Shown: positions 22,097 through 33,054, numbered from the stretch's first letter. The stretch: 64,000 bases of DNA from Trichodelitschia bisporula (GCA_010356995.1 ML996687.1:125803-189802); one strand, 5' to 3'. Program-made: numbers and translations. Notes: a model not told the origin generated them from the sequence alone.

Positions 22097-22647
22097 ATGC
22101 CGTCCAAGGAGGCAAGTATCCGCTTTTGCTAGCTCATGGATCGGGTGCTAACATATAGTAGATAAAAACTCCGGAGCAGCTCGTCCGGCTCCTCGAGGCC
22201 CACCCGGACCTCTTTGAGGTGTCGACCTTCCAGCAGATCCTTGAGATGGAGGATGACGACGAGAACCCGGTGGCGTTCAGCAAGAGCATTGTAGCGGACT
22301 ATTTTGACCAGGCTGATCTGACGTTCAAGCAAATGGACGAATATTTGTGGGTCAATGCTCCCTTCAACGGCTGCTGCTAACAAGCCCCCAGGGAGAAGCA
22401 AGACCTCAAGAACATCTCCAAGCTTGGTCACTTTCTTAAGGGCTCATCGGCTACACTTGGTCTGACCAAGCTCAAGGATAGCTGCGAGAAGCTGCAACAT
22501 TACGGTGACCGGCTCGATGAGGCGGGGCACAACCGAGTCTCGGACAGCCAGGTTAGCCTGCGGAATTGCAAAAAGACGATTGAACAAGCCCGGCGAGAGT
22601 TCAAGGAGGTGGAGGACATCCTGCAACCCTTCTACCAGGACGACTGA
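22097..22647 (+). CDS. ypd1: Histidine phosphotransfer protein YPD1
   Basis: Exons 22097-22111 (five codons), 22162-22346 and 22392-22647 give 151 residues. The HPt core reads LGHFLKGSSATLG, with the phospho-accepting His at about position 80 and the Lys and Gly that always follow it. Helical segments before (QILEMEDDD, FDQADLTFKQMDEYL) and after (KLKDSCEKLQHYG) make up the four-helix bundle. Ypd1 relays phosphate from hybrid histidine kinases to the response regulators Ssk1 and Skn7 in the osmotic and oxidative stress pathways. Intron 1 has a GC donor (GAG|GCAAGT), a branch GCTAAC and acceptor TAG. Reading on without splicing would quickly hit a stop, and the five-codon first exon is typical of this gene. 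Confidence 0.93.
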
Positions 22648-23058
22648 CGCGTGACGACCTGAAAAGTGGTAGAGAAGGTAGGAGGGCAAGTTAATGGCCA
22701 ATGGGGACGGCAGGCTGAGACGGAGTAGCCATTTTCACATTGTTTCTTTGCCTTTTCCCAACCTTCCCGACGACCATGTTATGACTATGGCTACTCGAGC
22801 CCTATGTTTTTTCTTTGCATTAGACAAGCGGTTCCTCTACCCCTCGCTTGTGCTACGCTGTTCTTGTAAGAGACGGGTCCGGTCATCGCGGGCATGCCGT
22901 GGGGGGATGACTAGAGTTCGGGCCATGCTCGCCTTTGACAGTTGTGAGCGGTGGCCAGAGAGTGTGTGAAAGGCCTTGATCGGGTTTCCGAGTTGCCTTC
23001 AACCGGAGCCTACCCCTTTTCTCTTCCCCGGATGGTTGTACGGACTTTGGATTTTGCA
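22648..23058. other. Convergent intergenic region
   Basis: About 410 bases between the ends of ypd1 and the minus-strand hypothetical gene. It holds 3' flanks only; no other feature seen. Confidence 0.5.
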
Positions 23059-23700
23059 TTAGCGCATTTGCCATCTACGGATACCTTGTTTTATACCAGG
23101 TCGACGGGAGGGGTTAGCCATTATGTACGCCCTTGTTGATGATCGCTCAATATGCGGAGCAGGAGGCATGTGCGGATATATGTTGATGGGTAGTCTGTCG
23201 TTGAGTATGCTATGTGGCGGAAAATTCATGCAGTTGCTGCGCTCTAGATCTGAGCTGTTCTGGTTCAAGGGTTTGTGCTCGGCTTTACTGACGTCCTCAA
23301 CCCTGGAGTTGTGGATCACAAGTCTGGGCTTTGGAGAAACTGGGACCTGGAAGCTGGTGCCTCGTGGCTTTATTGATGAGGTCTCGTTCTTCGGGGTCTC
23401 GCCGCTCTGATACAGGTTTGATGTAGTCGAGGATCTGGATGCGGCGTTCCGAGACCATTTAGGAGTGCTGTGATGGGAACGTTTTGATGACGAAATCTGC
23501 GCTCCATAAATACTCCCCGCGCTCCCTTCACGAAATCTCTCGACATGTTGCTCATCATCATCTCTTCCGATGGCTTTGCCTGGCACGATCGTCGACGCAA
23601 TAAAGTCAAAGTCACATGACGGTCCCATCTCAAAATCCACCTCAGGCGTCAATTGTTGCCTGAATCGCCAACGACGTCGGAGATCTCTCAACGACTTCAT
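23059..23700 (-). CDS. Hypothetical protein, Ser/Pro/Arg-rich
   Basis: Single open frame of 213 residues from ATG at 23700. The N terminus is very basic (MKSLRDLRRRWRFRQQL), then comes a short hydrophobic stretch, and the rest is Ser-, Pro-, Lys- and Asn-rich and likely disordered, with several phospho-type SxP and RSS motifs. No signal peptide or known domain. It is listed because the frame is long, starts with ATG and has no equally long competitor on the other strand across most of its length. It could still be chance. Confidence 0.4.
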   Translation of the reverse strand: MKSLRDLRRRWRFRQQLTPEVDFEMGPSCDFDFIASTIVPGKAIGRDDDEQHVERFREGSAGSIYGAQISSSKRSHHSTPKWSRNAASRSSTTSNLYQSGETPKNETSSIKPRGTSFQVPVSPKPRLVIHNSRVEDVSKAEHKPLNQNSSDLERSNCMNFPPHSILNDRLPINIYPHMPPAPHIERSSTRAYIMANPSRRPGIKQGIRRWQMR

Positions 23701-24085
23701 CTCGTCATCAGGGCGGACGAGTTTACATTTTCAGTTTAAGCGCGCTTTTTTGCTTTTTAAAGAACGTCTAGGAATTGATGTTAATTTTGACATTTATCTT
23801 GTTGAATCAGACAGCCTCTTTATTGATGTCAACCATGTCAGCCTTCATGATTTCTTGAGCACATATCGTACGGAGAACGGACGCATGGTTCGTTGCCTCC
23901 GCAACTCAAGTTGCCTGATCCACCTTGGATGCGCAATTGAAACAGAGCTGGTGAATCTTATATCCGGCAGGCCGACTCGAACTCGGATTTCATTCGATTC
24001 CAGGAGCCAACATCACGGCCTCATTTTCCGTTTCTTTCATGGCCATCCATCCGCCGCACCTGCATTCCTTGGTACTCTTTACACC
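23701..24085. other. Divergent intergenic region, locally A+T-rich
   Basis: About 385 bases between the minus-strand hypothetical gene and the 2H phosphoesterase. At about 23720-23830 it is clearly richer in A and T than its surroundings. The plus-strand frame of the next gene is open through here, but only the ATG at 24086 begins family-like sequence. Likely a promoter. Confidence 0.5.
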
Positions 24086-25216
24086 ATGCCACGAAAACGG
24101 ACTGCAGCACCCCCAGGGGAGGAAGACTGGATCAAGGACGCTGCCGTTGCTGCCGCTGAGACTGCCATCGAACAAGGAGGCATGACAGGCAGTAGGTCAT
24201 TGACGACCGCTACAACCATCACTACCACCACCACATCAAAAGCTTCCTCATCAGCACCTAATGCACAAAGCCGTACAGCAACAAAAGAAGCAGCTTACAC
24301 CACCACATCCACCACCCCCAAACCGAAGAAACCCAGCCTCACCCATTTTCTCTGCCTTCCGCTTGTAACGCCATCATCCCGCCCGCGACTCTTGCGGAGC
24401 ATCAACGAATTCATCGCGAAGTTGTGTGATGATGGCGAGAGCGAGCGAGTGCCTCGGTCCGCGATTCGGCCTGTTGGCACGCTGCATTTAACCCTTGGCG
24501 TCATGAGCCTTCAGGGTGCGCGACTAGAGGGCGCATTGAAGATGCTGAGGGGACTTGGGCGTGTGAATCCGGCGGAAGGCGGAGATGGGAAAGCGCCTGG
24601 GACTCATATCACACCAGACCGAACCCCTTCTGAAGTCCAAGTCTCATCTTCGGAGGCAGATACCAAACCAGCTGACTCGACGCCTTCAACTCCGGAGCCG
24701 CTGGTCATTTCTCTCACTGGGCTGCGCACTTTCCGCACTCCGCGCAAGGCTTCAGTGCTATTTGCAGATCCAACGGATACCACGGGGCGCCTCCAGGCGC
24801 TGGGCGAACGACTTCGGGAACTCTTCATGACTGCAGGGTATATCATTGATGAGGGACGTCCGTTGACTTTGCACGCCACAGTGATTCGTATGGGCTCTTC
24901 GAAGGCGGGGCAAGGGAAGGAGAAAGCGAAGACTGCGGCCCCGGAAGCTAAGGGTGCAGGTGCGAGGGCTGAAGTCCCTGAGAGCAAAGTCACCCCCGCT
25001 GCGGCTCGAAAACGCAAGCGGGCTCAACCGGCAACGCTCGATGCAACTGAGCTGATTGAGGAGTTTCGGGACTTCGTCTGGGCTGAAGAAATTCGAGTGG
25101 AGCGGGTCGCCATATGCAAGATGGGAGCGAAAAAAATCATTGGGGAGGGAGGGGAGGTGGTGGATGAGGAGTATGAAGTGGTTGAAGCGGTCGACATACC
25201 GGCGGGATGGTTGTGA
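24086..25216 (+). CDS. AKAP7/ASCC1-like 2H phosphoesterase domain protein
   Basis: Single exon, 376 residues from the ATG at 24086. The N-terminal 80 residues are basic and Ser/Thr-rich. Both hallmark HxT motifs of the 2H (LigT) fold are present: H134-L-T136 in LHLTLGV and H263-A-T265 in LHATVIRM, about 130 residues apart, as in the AKAP7 nuclear-localised RNA ligase-like domain. Between them lies a variable Ser/Pro-rich loop and the LRTFRTPRKASVLFADP strand region. A Lys/Arg-rich loop with possible nuclear localisation signal (ARKRKRAQP) is near residue 310. Proteins of this type act on cyclic phosphate or 2'-5' linked RNA ends. ASCC1-like members work in alkylation-damage and transcription complexes. 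Substrate unknown here. Confidence 0.85.
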   Translation: MPRKRTAAPPGEEDWIKDAAVAAAETAIEQGGMTGSRSLTTATTITTTTTSKASSSAPNAQSRTATKEAAYTTTSTTPKPKKPSLTHFLCLPLVTPSSRPRLLRSINEFIAKLCDDGESERVPRSAIRPVGTLHLTLGVMSLQGARLEGALKMLRGLGRVNPAEGGDGKAPGTHITPDRTPSEVQVSSSEADTKPADSTPSTPEPLVISLTGLRTFRTPRKASVLFADPTDTTGRLQALGERLRELFMTAGYIIDEGRPLTLHATVIRMGSSKAGQGKEKAKTAAPEAKGAGARAEVPESKVTPAAARKRKRAQPATLDATELIEEFRDFVWAEEIRVERVAICKMGAKKIIGEGGEVVDEEYEVVEAVDIPAGWL

Positions 25217-25448
25217 GCCGCGTTTAGTGAGGAGTGAGTCGAACGATACACTGATAGGGTGGCTGTGAGCCACGTATAGTGAGTGCATACGCACCCTTGA
25301 TGTTGGGAATAGGCTGACTAGTGATGTGTTGTAGTCTTGAGAGCGGGGTTACTTTGGGGGTTTGTGACCATCCCGATTCACTCAACATCGAGCATATAAT
25401 GTATATAACTCGGTTCTCCGACTCCTTTCTATATCCGTCATTACCACA

Positions 25449-27587
25449 ATGTCTCTCATCAACTGGGTATCCGGCAGACGCCCCCTTTGCGGCTCGTGTC
25501 GCATATCCAACCTCACCAATTGGCTTGAAGCCAACATGAGCGTTGGTGAGAACCCGGGATTTTCCTGGGATAACTATATGCTCTGGGTATACCACAAATA
25601 TTCCAACAGTTGTTCGTTTTGTCGACTAATCATCCATTGCGCTAAATATAGTGGGATATCTGAAGTCACGGATGAGCACAACCCCGCCTTCATTGGCATC
25701 CGCTATGCTGGCAACGGGGAGCTGCGCCTGGCGCTGGACCCCTCCGGCAATACTAAGCTAGAGCGGCCCCTGTCCTATGGGATCCGCTTGTGCAAGCCCC
25801 GCACGTTGGAGCAGCTTAAACGGAAGACCCCTGAGGAACAAGCCGCTTTCAACCCTGAGGAGCTCGCCAGCTGGCTGTACAAATGCTGTACCCAGCACGC
25901 AGACTGCCAGGCCCTCGACCGCGCAGCCCCACGTCCGTCCGCCAATTTCCGCCTCGTGGACGTCGAGAACGGATGCGTCGTCGAGAATGTCGTCTCTGTT
26001 CCGTATTGCGCCCTCAGTTACACCTGGGGCAGTGGGTGCAACCTAGTCATCACGCCGGATAATGCCGACCAGCTGCGGACCAAGGGTGCGCTCTACAATC
26101 CTGATACGGCGACGCAGATCCCGCGGTCCGTTAAGGATGCCATGAGTCTTTGCCGAAAGATAGGGCAACGGTACCTGTGGGTCGATCGCTTTTGCCTTCT
26201 GATCGTAGGAGACACTCTAGAGCAACAGCTCGCCTCGATGGATATGATCTATCGTGGTGCGCAGCTAACTATTGTTGCCGCAGCGGGCCTGGAAGCAGAT
26301 TCTGGACTGCCGCCCTTCAACCTGCGCCCGGAGGACAACAAGCGGTTCTTCCATACCGAGAAGGTCATGGGCAAAGACCTGATTGCATGCCCTAATCCAA
26401 AGGGTACCGCGGCAGCGATTGCGGAGTCCTATTGGGCTTCCCGGGGCTGGACGATGCAGGAGTACGCGCTTTCAAGACGGGCCGTTGTCTTCACCGGCCA
26501 GCAGGCGTTCTTCGTGTGTGAACAGACAAAATGGGCCGAAGACTTTGGTCTCGGCCTGTGGAATGATCACCACGATGAGCAGCCTGACTGGGAGATTCCC
26601 TGCACGAGGATCCACGAAAATGACATATACAGCACTCAATTCCTGGAGCCCTACTCACGTCTGGTGGGTGAGTATATTCGCCGGCAGTTCACTGTCGAGA
26701 CCGACATCCTGCGGGGTTGCGCAGGCATGTTGAGCCGCCTTGCCGATGGCATTGGACAACATGTTTGCGGCCTTCCATCGAGGGAGTTTGGTGTTGGCTT
26801 GCAATGGACGGTGGATAAACCGGCTACCATTAAGCGACGGGATCAGTTCCCTAGTTGGTCATGGACTGGCTGGGTGACAACCTCAAAGAGTCGCCGTGGT
26901 GCCGGTATGTACCATAACCACTTGCTCGACAATACCTTCTCGACACTGGACTGCTGGCGGGCTAACGGAAAGGCTCAGCTGGAGCAGTTAGCTGAGTTCA
27001 ATTTGCCGAATCACTTCGACGAAGCTGTCAAATCGCTGTGGGAGAACCACATGCAGATGGTCGACGGGGTTATCATACCCCAGTTCGACACATTTTTACA
27101 AGACAACTTCGAGGCTCCGGCTGACTGGGAACAGCTACTGCAGTCGTTCGTCAACGAGCCTGCCCACATCGTACTGGATCCAAAGCATCGCATCTTCTTC
27201 TGGGCCAGCTGTGCCACTTTCCGCCTCAAGCAACAGCGTTCCGTCCCCTGGGACTCGGTGAATCAAGCGCAGTGCTTCGCGCTCCGGCACTTGCGGGGCG
27301 CGCTGCGGCCGGACCAGAGTATGTGCGGCTGGATGGACCGGCAGCTGTGGCTCGCGACGAACGAGCACGAGATTGAGATCGATCTCGTGGCCACGGCTAT
27401 AGGGTTGGACAAGCGGTCAGGCAAGGAGCTCAGGCTCGAAGATGTGTTCGTAAGCGCGGTGCCGGTGAGGCGGAGGGAGGATCTCGGGCGCGGGGTTGTG
27501 GAGCGGGAGGCAGTGGGGGCACTCCGGATTAGCGTCCCGGAGTGGTTGGCTGCGAGGCCGGTGAAAAGGCTCGTGGTCATGGTATGA
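25449..27587 (+). CDS. HET-domain (heterokaryon incompatibility) protein
   Basis: Single exon, 712 residues. An N-terminal Cys-rich part (CGSC, CSFCRLIIHCAKY) precedes the HET domain at about 185-345. HET hallmarks are YCALSYTWGS, SVKDAMSLCRKIGQRYLWVD, a MDMIYRGAQLTIVAAAG segment and the ASRGWTMQEYALSRRAVVF box. The usual VDALCI box reads VDRFCLLI here. A long C-terminal part (about 400-712) contains the FPSWSWTGW motif common in HET proteins. HET proteins mediate self/non-self recognition or other immune-like cell-death responses in filamentous ascomycetes. No STAND or partner gene is adjacent, so this is an orphan HET gene. No introns are needed. Confidence 0.93.
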   Translation: MSLINWVSGRRPLCGSCRISNLTNWLEANMSVGENPGFSWDNYMLWVYHKYSNSCSFCRLIIHCAKYSGISEVTDEHNPAFIGIRYAGNGELRLALDPSGNTKLERPLSYGIRLCKPRTLEQLKRKTPEEQAAFNPEELASWLYKCCTQHADCQALDRAAPRPSANFRLVDVENGCVVENVVSVPYCALSYTWGSGCNLVITPDNADQLRTKGALYNPDTATQIPRSVKDAMSLCRKIGQRYLWVDRFCLLIVGDTLEQQLASMDMIYRGAQLTIVAAAGLEADSGLPPFNLRPEDNKRFFHTEKVMGKDLIACPNPKGTAAAIAESYWASRGWTMQEYALSRRAVVFTGQQAFFVCEQTKWAEDFGLGLWNDHHDEQPDWEIPCTRIHENDIYSTQFLEPYSRLVGEYIRRQFTVETDILRGCAGMLSRLADGIGQHVCGLPSREFGVGLQWTVDKPATIKRRDQFPSWSWTGWVTTSKSRRGAGMYHNHLLDNTFSTLDCWRANGKAQLEQLAEFNLPNHFDEAVKSLWENHMQMVDGVIIPQFDTFLQDNFEAPADWEQLLQSFVNEPAHIVLDPKHRIFFWASCATFRLKQQRSVPWDSVNQAQCFALRHLRGALRPDQSMCGWMDRQLWLATNEHEIEIDLVATAIGLDKRSGKELRLEDVFVSAVPVRRREDLGRGVVEREAVGALRISVPEWLAARPVKRLVVMV

Positions 27588-28338
27588 AAAGAATTAAAAA
27601 TAGTCAAAAGAGAGTTTTGGATGGATCTTTGTCCTCATCTAAATGTGATATGATGCAATGTGACTCGCGATATCGAGGCTGCTGGTGTTGCACCGGCAAG
27701 GCTGATACATACCCATGACTCCGGTCCCCTGCTCCGTTCCGTCCGGATCGGTGTCTGACCTGCCAAGCCCGGACTGGGGGGTGATGAGATTCAGGGCGTT
27801 GGTTGAGCCTTGACAGCTCAGCAGTCCGTGCCACGAGTGTTGTCCAATCAGTTCTGAGTGACAAGGAGTCTTGCCCCATCCTTCCCTGCCGACGATCTCC
27901 CAAACAGAAAAACACCAAAGCTCCCTGTGCAGCTTCGCTCACCCCAAAACAAAGGTAAAAGCAAGCAATTCACCTGACTTGCAACAGCAACAGAACTGTC
28001 TGTCGTCGAGATCTGACAACTGACCACTGACTCTCCACCAAGTCCCTTTTGTCCTTCCGAATTCTTCCTCCTCTTCTTCTCCAATCCCCATTTAGACATT
28101 TACCCACCTTCTCATTCTCGCTGGTCCCCACTCTCGCTCTCCCTTCTGTCCTTTCCGCCTTCTGTCAACACCAGCTCCAACCACTCGCTTCGCACATTCC
28201 CCTCTATCCATCGCCCGGACGACAGCGCTACCCCAACCCACCAACCCCCCTCCGGCAGGTACGGCTGCCATGAAGCATTGAGATGTTCTCAATGCCCGTC
28301 TGCAGCCTCACAACTCCGCATATCTTATGGCATGAGGC
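27588..28338. other. Intergenic region
   Basis: About 750 bases; the last 300 are pyrimidine-rich (CT tracts), typical of a 5' leader/promoter for the WD40 gene. No gene seen. Confidence 0.5.
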
Positions 28339-31300
28339 ATGTCGCTCACTCCATCCAACCCCCGGATGACGAACCATCCATGGGGCCTTAGAGCTACTCC
28401 CTCCACTTCTCCCTTCATCAAAACATCTCCCGCAAAGTCGTCCCGCACGGCGCGCATGACCGATGCCGGTCTGTCGCTCCGCCGCGTTATCGGCACCACC
28501 GCCAGCTCGCCCAACGCCATCGACACGCTCTCGTCGGCGCGTTCTCTGGCATACACCGCCGGTGCTGCCGCCGTGATTACGACCTTTGACCGCGACTTTC
28601 AGTTGACACAGCGCTTTTACCGCGCGCGGCCTACGGCACTACCTCTTAATCCTTCGCCCTCCATCTACGAGCCATCCACGCCCACCTCTTCTTCCGAGTT
28701 CCGAAAACGGCCCACGGGGTCTCTGCGCGATGCTGGCGGTGCGACGGGGTCGCCTTTTGGCACGCCCAGCGCCGACTACAATGATGCGTCGGGGAGTAAG
28801 ACTTGGGCGGCGCGCGAGCGCGTCAAGGCGGCTACATGTGTGTCTTTCAGCCCGGATGGCAAGTACTTGGCCGTCGGAGAGGTGCGTGCGCTTTCGTTAT
28901 GCAGAGTGATGCTCACGTTACGCAGACGGGCTACCGACCCCGCGTTTTACTTTTCTCGACCTCCAAGGAAGCATCTCCGTACACGCCCTTGACCAGTCTT
29001 TCTGATCACACCTTCGGCGTCAAATGCATTGCCTTCAGTCCGAATTCACAGTACCTGGCAAGTCTGGGCACCGCGAATGACGGGTTTCTCTACATCTGGA
29101 GCATAAATAATAGGAACGGCGCTGCATCGCTGTACGCCAGTAATAAATGCACCAGCAACATCTTCCAGATCGCCTGGATGGGTACCACGCTCGTCACTGT
29201 TGGCACGCGGCATGTTAAGGTGTGGCGCGTCGACGGCTCTGGGGGAACGACACCTGTCAAGGCGGTCGCCAGTTTCGTTTCTACTAATTCCTCGCAAAAG
29301 CTTCTCTCTGGTCGCAACTGTCTCCTAGGACCATTGCTGGAGGCTACATTTACGGCGGTGGTGGGCGTTTCTAAAACAAAGGCCATTGTGTGCTCGGACC
29401 GTGGTGATATCTGCTTGTTGGACGACTCGGACGGCAACCAGCGCTTCGTTAAGGTCGCGGACGCTGGGTTCGCCGTTACTGCCGCTGCGCTCATGCCGGG
29501 CGGCCATGTGCTACTGGCTGGTACTGGAGGCGCAACGAAGACATTTGAACTGGACGTCCTCCTTCAGAACGAGGAGTCGGAGCCCAAGCAGCCGCTGGCC
29601 TCGAGAGACGCCGCTGGCAGCGACGCCGACTGCATCGTGGCTCTTTCCGTGCTGGGAAACCACATCGTCATGGTCGACGGTGGCCGTGTGATCAAGATCG
29701 TGCATTCGCTGTCACATACGGGCAGCGAACCACCGTCTATCACACTTCAGTTACCCGCTCATGGCGGGCCCGTGCAAGGAGTAAGGCCGTTCCCGGGGAC
29801 CGACAGCATTGATGCGTCGTTTTTTACATGGGCTACTGACGGCACGATTCTGTTTTGGAATCCGGAAGGCGCGTGCAAGCATACGATTCAGGTCGAGCTT
29901 GAGCAGACGGATGTCACAGACGACTTTGTGAATGAGCTTAAAGTTGTGAGGCTGTGTCCCCGGCCGGGAATTCTGGTGACGGGTGACAAGTGCGGCGTCT
30001 TGAGGTAAGACTTTTCCGGAGTTTTTAGCATGTATTGACAGTGGTAGGATGATGGATCAGAATTCCGGTGCTTGTAAATCTAGTTTCAGGGCACATGCCG
30101 GTGAGATTACGGACATCGCTGTCTACGAGACAAAGGATATGACGCTTATTGCGTCGTCTGGCCGGGATCGCGTCGTCCAGATTTTCAGCCGATCGGGGGA
30201 GAACTGGGATTTGCTGCAGACGCTTGACGAGCATGTCGGTGCTGTGACTGGGTTGCTATTCACCTCGGACGGCAACCAGCTGCTCTCGTGTTCATCCGAC
30301 CGGACGGTAGTCGTCCGTGAGGCGCTTACGCGGACAGACAACGGCAAGACGATCAAAGCTTTTATGATCCTCCGTACGATCACACTTAAGGCGACGCCGG
30401 TGTCGATGACGCTACCTTCGGACCGCGACGATATCTTGATCATTTCTACGATTGATCGAAATGTGCACAGATACAACCTGGGCAACGGGCAGTCCTGCGG
30501 GAGCTTCAAGGCGGCGGATGCAGATGGTGGAGATGCCGTCGTTGTCTCGTCACTCGTGCATGTCCCCACATACACCGGCCAGAACCTCGTCGCGGGCGTG
30601 TGCGGCTCGGACAAGTCCATCCGGCTGTACGACGAGAACGGCACCCTCCTCGGCCGCGACTGGGGCCACACAGAAGGCGTAACGGACCTAACGCTCATAA
30701 CACCGAAAAACGACGCCGGAGAATCAGGGCTCGTAACCGTCGCCGCCGACGGCACAGTCTTCATCTGGAACTTCGGCCTCAAAGGCACCAAGAACGAAAT
30801 CTCCCGCTCCATGGACCTCATGGGCGTATCCTCTCTCGGCAAGGAATTGGTAGTGAACCGCCCGCCCCTGCGCCGCGTCCTCAGTCAAACCGAAATGGCA
30901 AGATTTCAGCAGCGGAGCCCGGATCAGGATGTTGCTACGCCGACGGGTAAACCGCGCCTGCCGAAGCTGGAGAAGAAGAGTTCTAGGTTTTCGCTGGCGC
31001 AGGCGCCGAGGCTGGATCCGAGTCCGCTGACGACATATGCTTCGAGGCGCAGGCAGAAGGATCGCTCGCCTAGTCCGCCGAGTCCGCGGACTTCGCGTAG
31101 AGCGGAGAGGCGCCCGAGTATGGAGGTGCGGTCGAGGTTTAAGACGAGTTTTGGGGATACGGGTGGTCTCGGCGCGAGTACGGATTCTGTCTGCCGTAAT
31201 CTGCGCGCGTACCGCAAGAAACTCGCTACGAGCAGCGAGCATCTCAGCGCGGAGGCGCTACGAGAGTTGGAAAGGGAGTTGGGGCTCACGGCTAGGGCGG

Positions 31301-31614
31301 TCGGGGAGAAGGCGATGAAGAGCAGGAATGCGGTGGAGGAGAATGCGATGGTTAAGCTGTTGAGTCAGTACTCGGAACGGCTGCTTGAGATGCTGGATGA
31401 GAAGTTTTCGGCGAGTTTGGCGAAGCAGAGTGCGAGTCGGGGGGGGAGTTTGAGTGAGGAGGTTGAGGGAGGGGCGGGGGTGGAGGGGACGGATGGGGTG
31501 GGGAGTGGGAGTGGGAGTGGGAGTGGGAGTATCAGTGCGAGTGTGGAGTCGGGGGGGGAGACGAGTGCGAGTGTGGGGATTACGGGGGAGGGTAAGGCGG
31601 GGGTTGTGGGCTAG
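28339..31614 (+). CDS. MABP1/WDR62-like WD40-repeat protein
   Basis: Exons 28339-28881, 28926-30004 and 30048-31614 (two 43-44 base introns) give about 1062 residues. The N-terminal 130 residues are basic and Ser/Pro-rich (TNHPWGLRATPSTSPFIKTS). Repeated WD40 units follow, for example VSFSPDGKYLAVGE, IAFSPNSQYLASLG...YIWS, HVKVWRV, TDGTILFWN, SSGRDRVVQIF, LLSCSSDRTVVV and AADGTVFIWN, enough for two beta-propellers up to about residue 800. The C-terminal part is Ser/Arg-rich with a helical segment (LRELERELGLTARAVGEKAM). It ends in Gly/Ser repeats coded by (GGGAGT)n at about 31501-31530. The two-propeller layout fits the fungal MABP1/WDR62 family, linked in animals to JNK scaffolding and spindle poles. 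The fungal role is unknown. Confidence 0.85.
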
Positions 31615-31794
31615 GGAGTGCGTGGAGGGGACACTGGCGTTCACCATATTTCTTTGGCAGGATAAAGGGTGGTGGTAAATCAGGGTGGAGTGAGGGTGTT
31701 GTCGGCGTTTTCTTTGTTTGGGTTGGGGGATGGGATCGGCTGTTGATTGTAGGTGGGGTATTGTTGAGCAGTAATAGGCGCAATGTTCTGGTGG

Positions 31795-32130
31795 TTTCAC
31801 TTCGAGGGTGGAGGGCTTTGATGGGATGGGTGGTAGATGTGAAGGAGGCGTAATGCATCGTCTTCTCGGGTAGGTCTGTCGACCACTGACTGCGTGTGGC
31901 GTATCGCCTTCACCTCGACACAGCCTACGTAGTATGTTACATCTCGGCAGTTCGCAAGTTCGTTCCTATTCGGACTTGAAAGGACCATCAGCCACCATGC
32001 AGCATCACATGGCGAGTAGGATACTCACATACACATAACAGTCGGAAATTCGCCCCCTCCATGGTCACACTCTGAACCCGTCACGTCCGCCCCCCCCATC
32101 AAACGTCACCGCTTGAAGTAGACACGAGGC
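31795..32130 (-). pseudogene. Decayed copy A of the downstream gene's 3' end
   Basis: Aligns by eye with the last coding bases, terminal intron and 3' flank of the gene at 33055-33889. The core at about 32021-32090 corresponds to the end of that gene (TWRVQTVT...NFPAIM). In this copy the frame carries a stop right after the Thr codon and shifts later, and the donor is displaced by a small insertion. Confidence 0.65.
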
Positions 32131-32159
32131 GGGAGCATCGATATGTCAGGTGGGAGCAA

Positions 32160-32340
32160 CTTTATCCAAGGGAGAGACATGCTGTAATGTGCGCAGGATG
32201 GGAGGAAGGAGCATAGAAGGTTAAGTTACTTGGCATCATCGTGTCTTTGTTCTTGAGCGCCGCCGACTCTCGTCCTCTCTGTACTTTACCGAAACTTCGG
32301 TTTTCACGGTCGCTTCTGCAGGTTAAGGGCCTTTGCTCCC
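32160..32340 (-). repeat. Dispersed repeat copy 1
   Basis: Read on the minus strand, it shares with the copies at 51551 and 60481 the ordered words GCAGAAGCGAC, TGAAAACCGAAG, GAGAGGACGAGAGTC and ATGCCAAGTAA. Similarity is by eye, roughly two thirds. Confidence 0.5.
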
Positions 32341-32384
32341 GTTGCTGCTGGACCGGCTCCCACGCCTTTATAGGTTCCTAGGGG

Positions 32385-32690
32385 CTTCTCCGGGCTGGAC
32401 GGTAGATGCGATGGAGGCGTGTAATGCGTCTGCTTTGGACGGGGCGGGCGACTAATTGTCTGCGGCACAGAAACTTCACCTCGGCACAGTACGCGCACAG
32501 CTCAGCAATTCACAGGTTCCATTGCTTCTAATTCGGACTGGAAAAGCACAGGTCAGCCACCATTCGAACTTGCAGCATCACAACTGGAGGATACTCACAT
32601 AACAGCGGGAAAATTCGCCACCTCTTCAGTTACAGTTTGGACGCGCCACGTCCTTCCCTTATAGAACGTCATTACTGGTATTACCTGTTT
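32385..32690 (-). pseudogene. Decayed copy B of the downstream gene's 3' end
   Basis: The core at 32589-32652 still reads TWRVQTVTEEVANFPAVM on the minus strand and ends at a GTGAGTATCC donor identical to that of the intact gene. About 300 bases of 3' flank also match. No upstream exon is present, so it is a truncated duplicate. Confidence 0.7.
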
Positions 32691-32850
32691 GCTGAGGGCT
32701 TTTTGGGCTGGATGGAGTAGATGCAAAAGGGGCACGTAGTGCATATTCCTCAGACAGGTCCTTGACCACTTACGTGCGGCACATCACCTTCACCTCATCA
32801 CAGTACACTCACCTTAGCAATTCATATCACGGAACTATGTCGGGACCCCA
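32690..32850 (-). repeat. Partial copy C of the 3' flank
   Basis: Matches only the downstream-flank portion of copies A and B (stretches such as GGGCTGGATGG, GGCACATCACCTTCACCTC and CACAGTAC). The coding core is missing. It is the third tandem unit before the intact gene. Confidence 0.5.
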
Positions 32851-33054
32851 TCCGGATTCCTTCCAGGTCTAGAGGGGAAGCTTCCTGCCAGCTCACGGGT
32901 GGCGACCGGTACTCTTGCCTTATGGCAGGAGCCTGGGGAGGGGAAAGTCTCTGTCTTTCTTTCCTACCTCTCCTCTCTTCTCCTCCGACACTCAATTTTA
33001 GTTGCACACTTAGCAGAGATGCAGGTTCGTGGCAATTCACAAGTTACGTTCCTT

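Larger units (their letters stand above)
31615..33054. other. Gene-free stretch holding decayed gene-end duplicates
   Basis: No intact gene. It consists largely of degenerate tandem copies of the 3' end of the secreted-protein gene at 33055-33889, plus a copy of the dispersed repeat at about 32160-32340. Confidence 0.7.

Noticed and set aside
23930-24010. tRNA-like GAGTTCGAGTC word on the minus strand
   Set aside because: No acceptor stem, anticodon arm or A box can be drawn around it.
23570-24085. Upstream extension of the 2H phosphoesterase frame
   Set aside because: Open by chance through A+T-rich promoter-like DNA; the extension has no domain and overlaps the divergent gene. The ATG at 24086 starts the family-like part.
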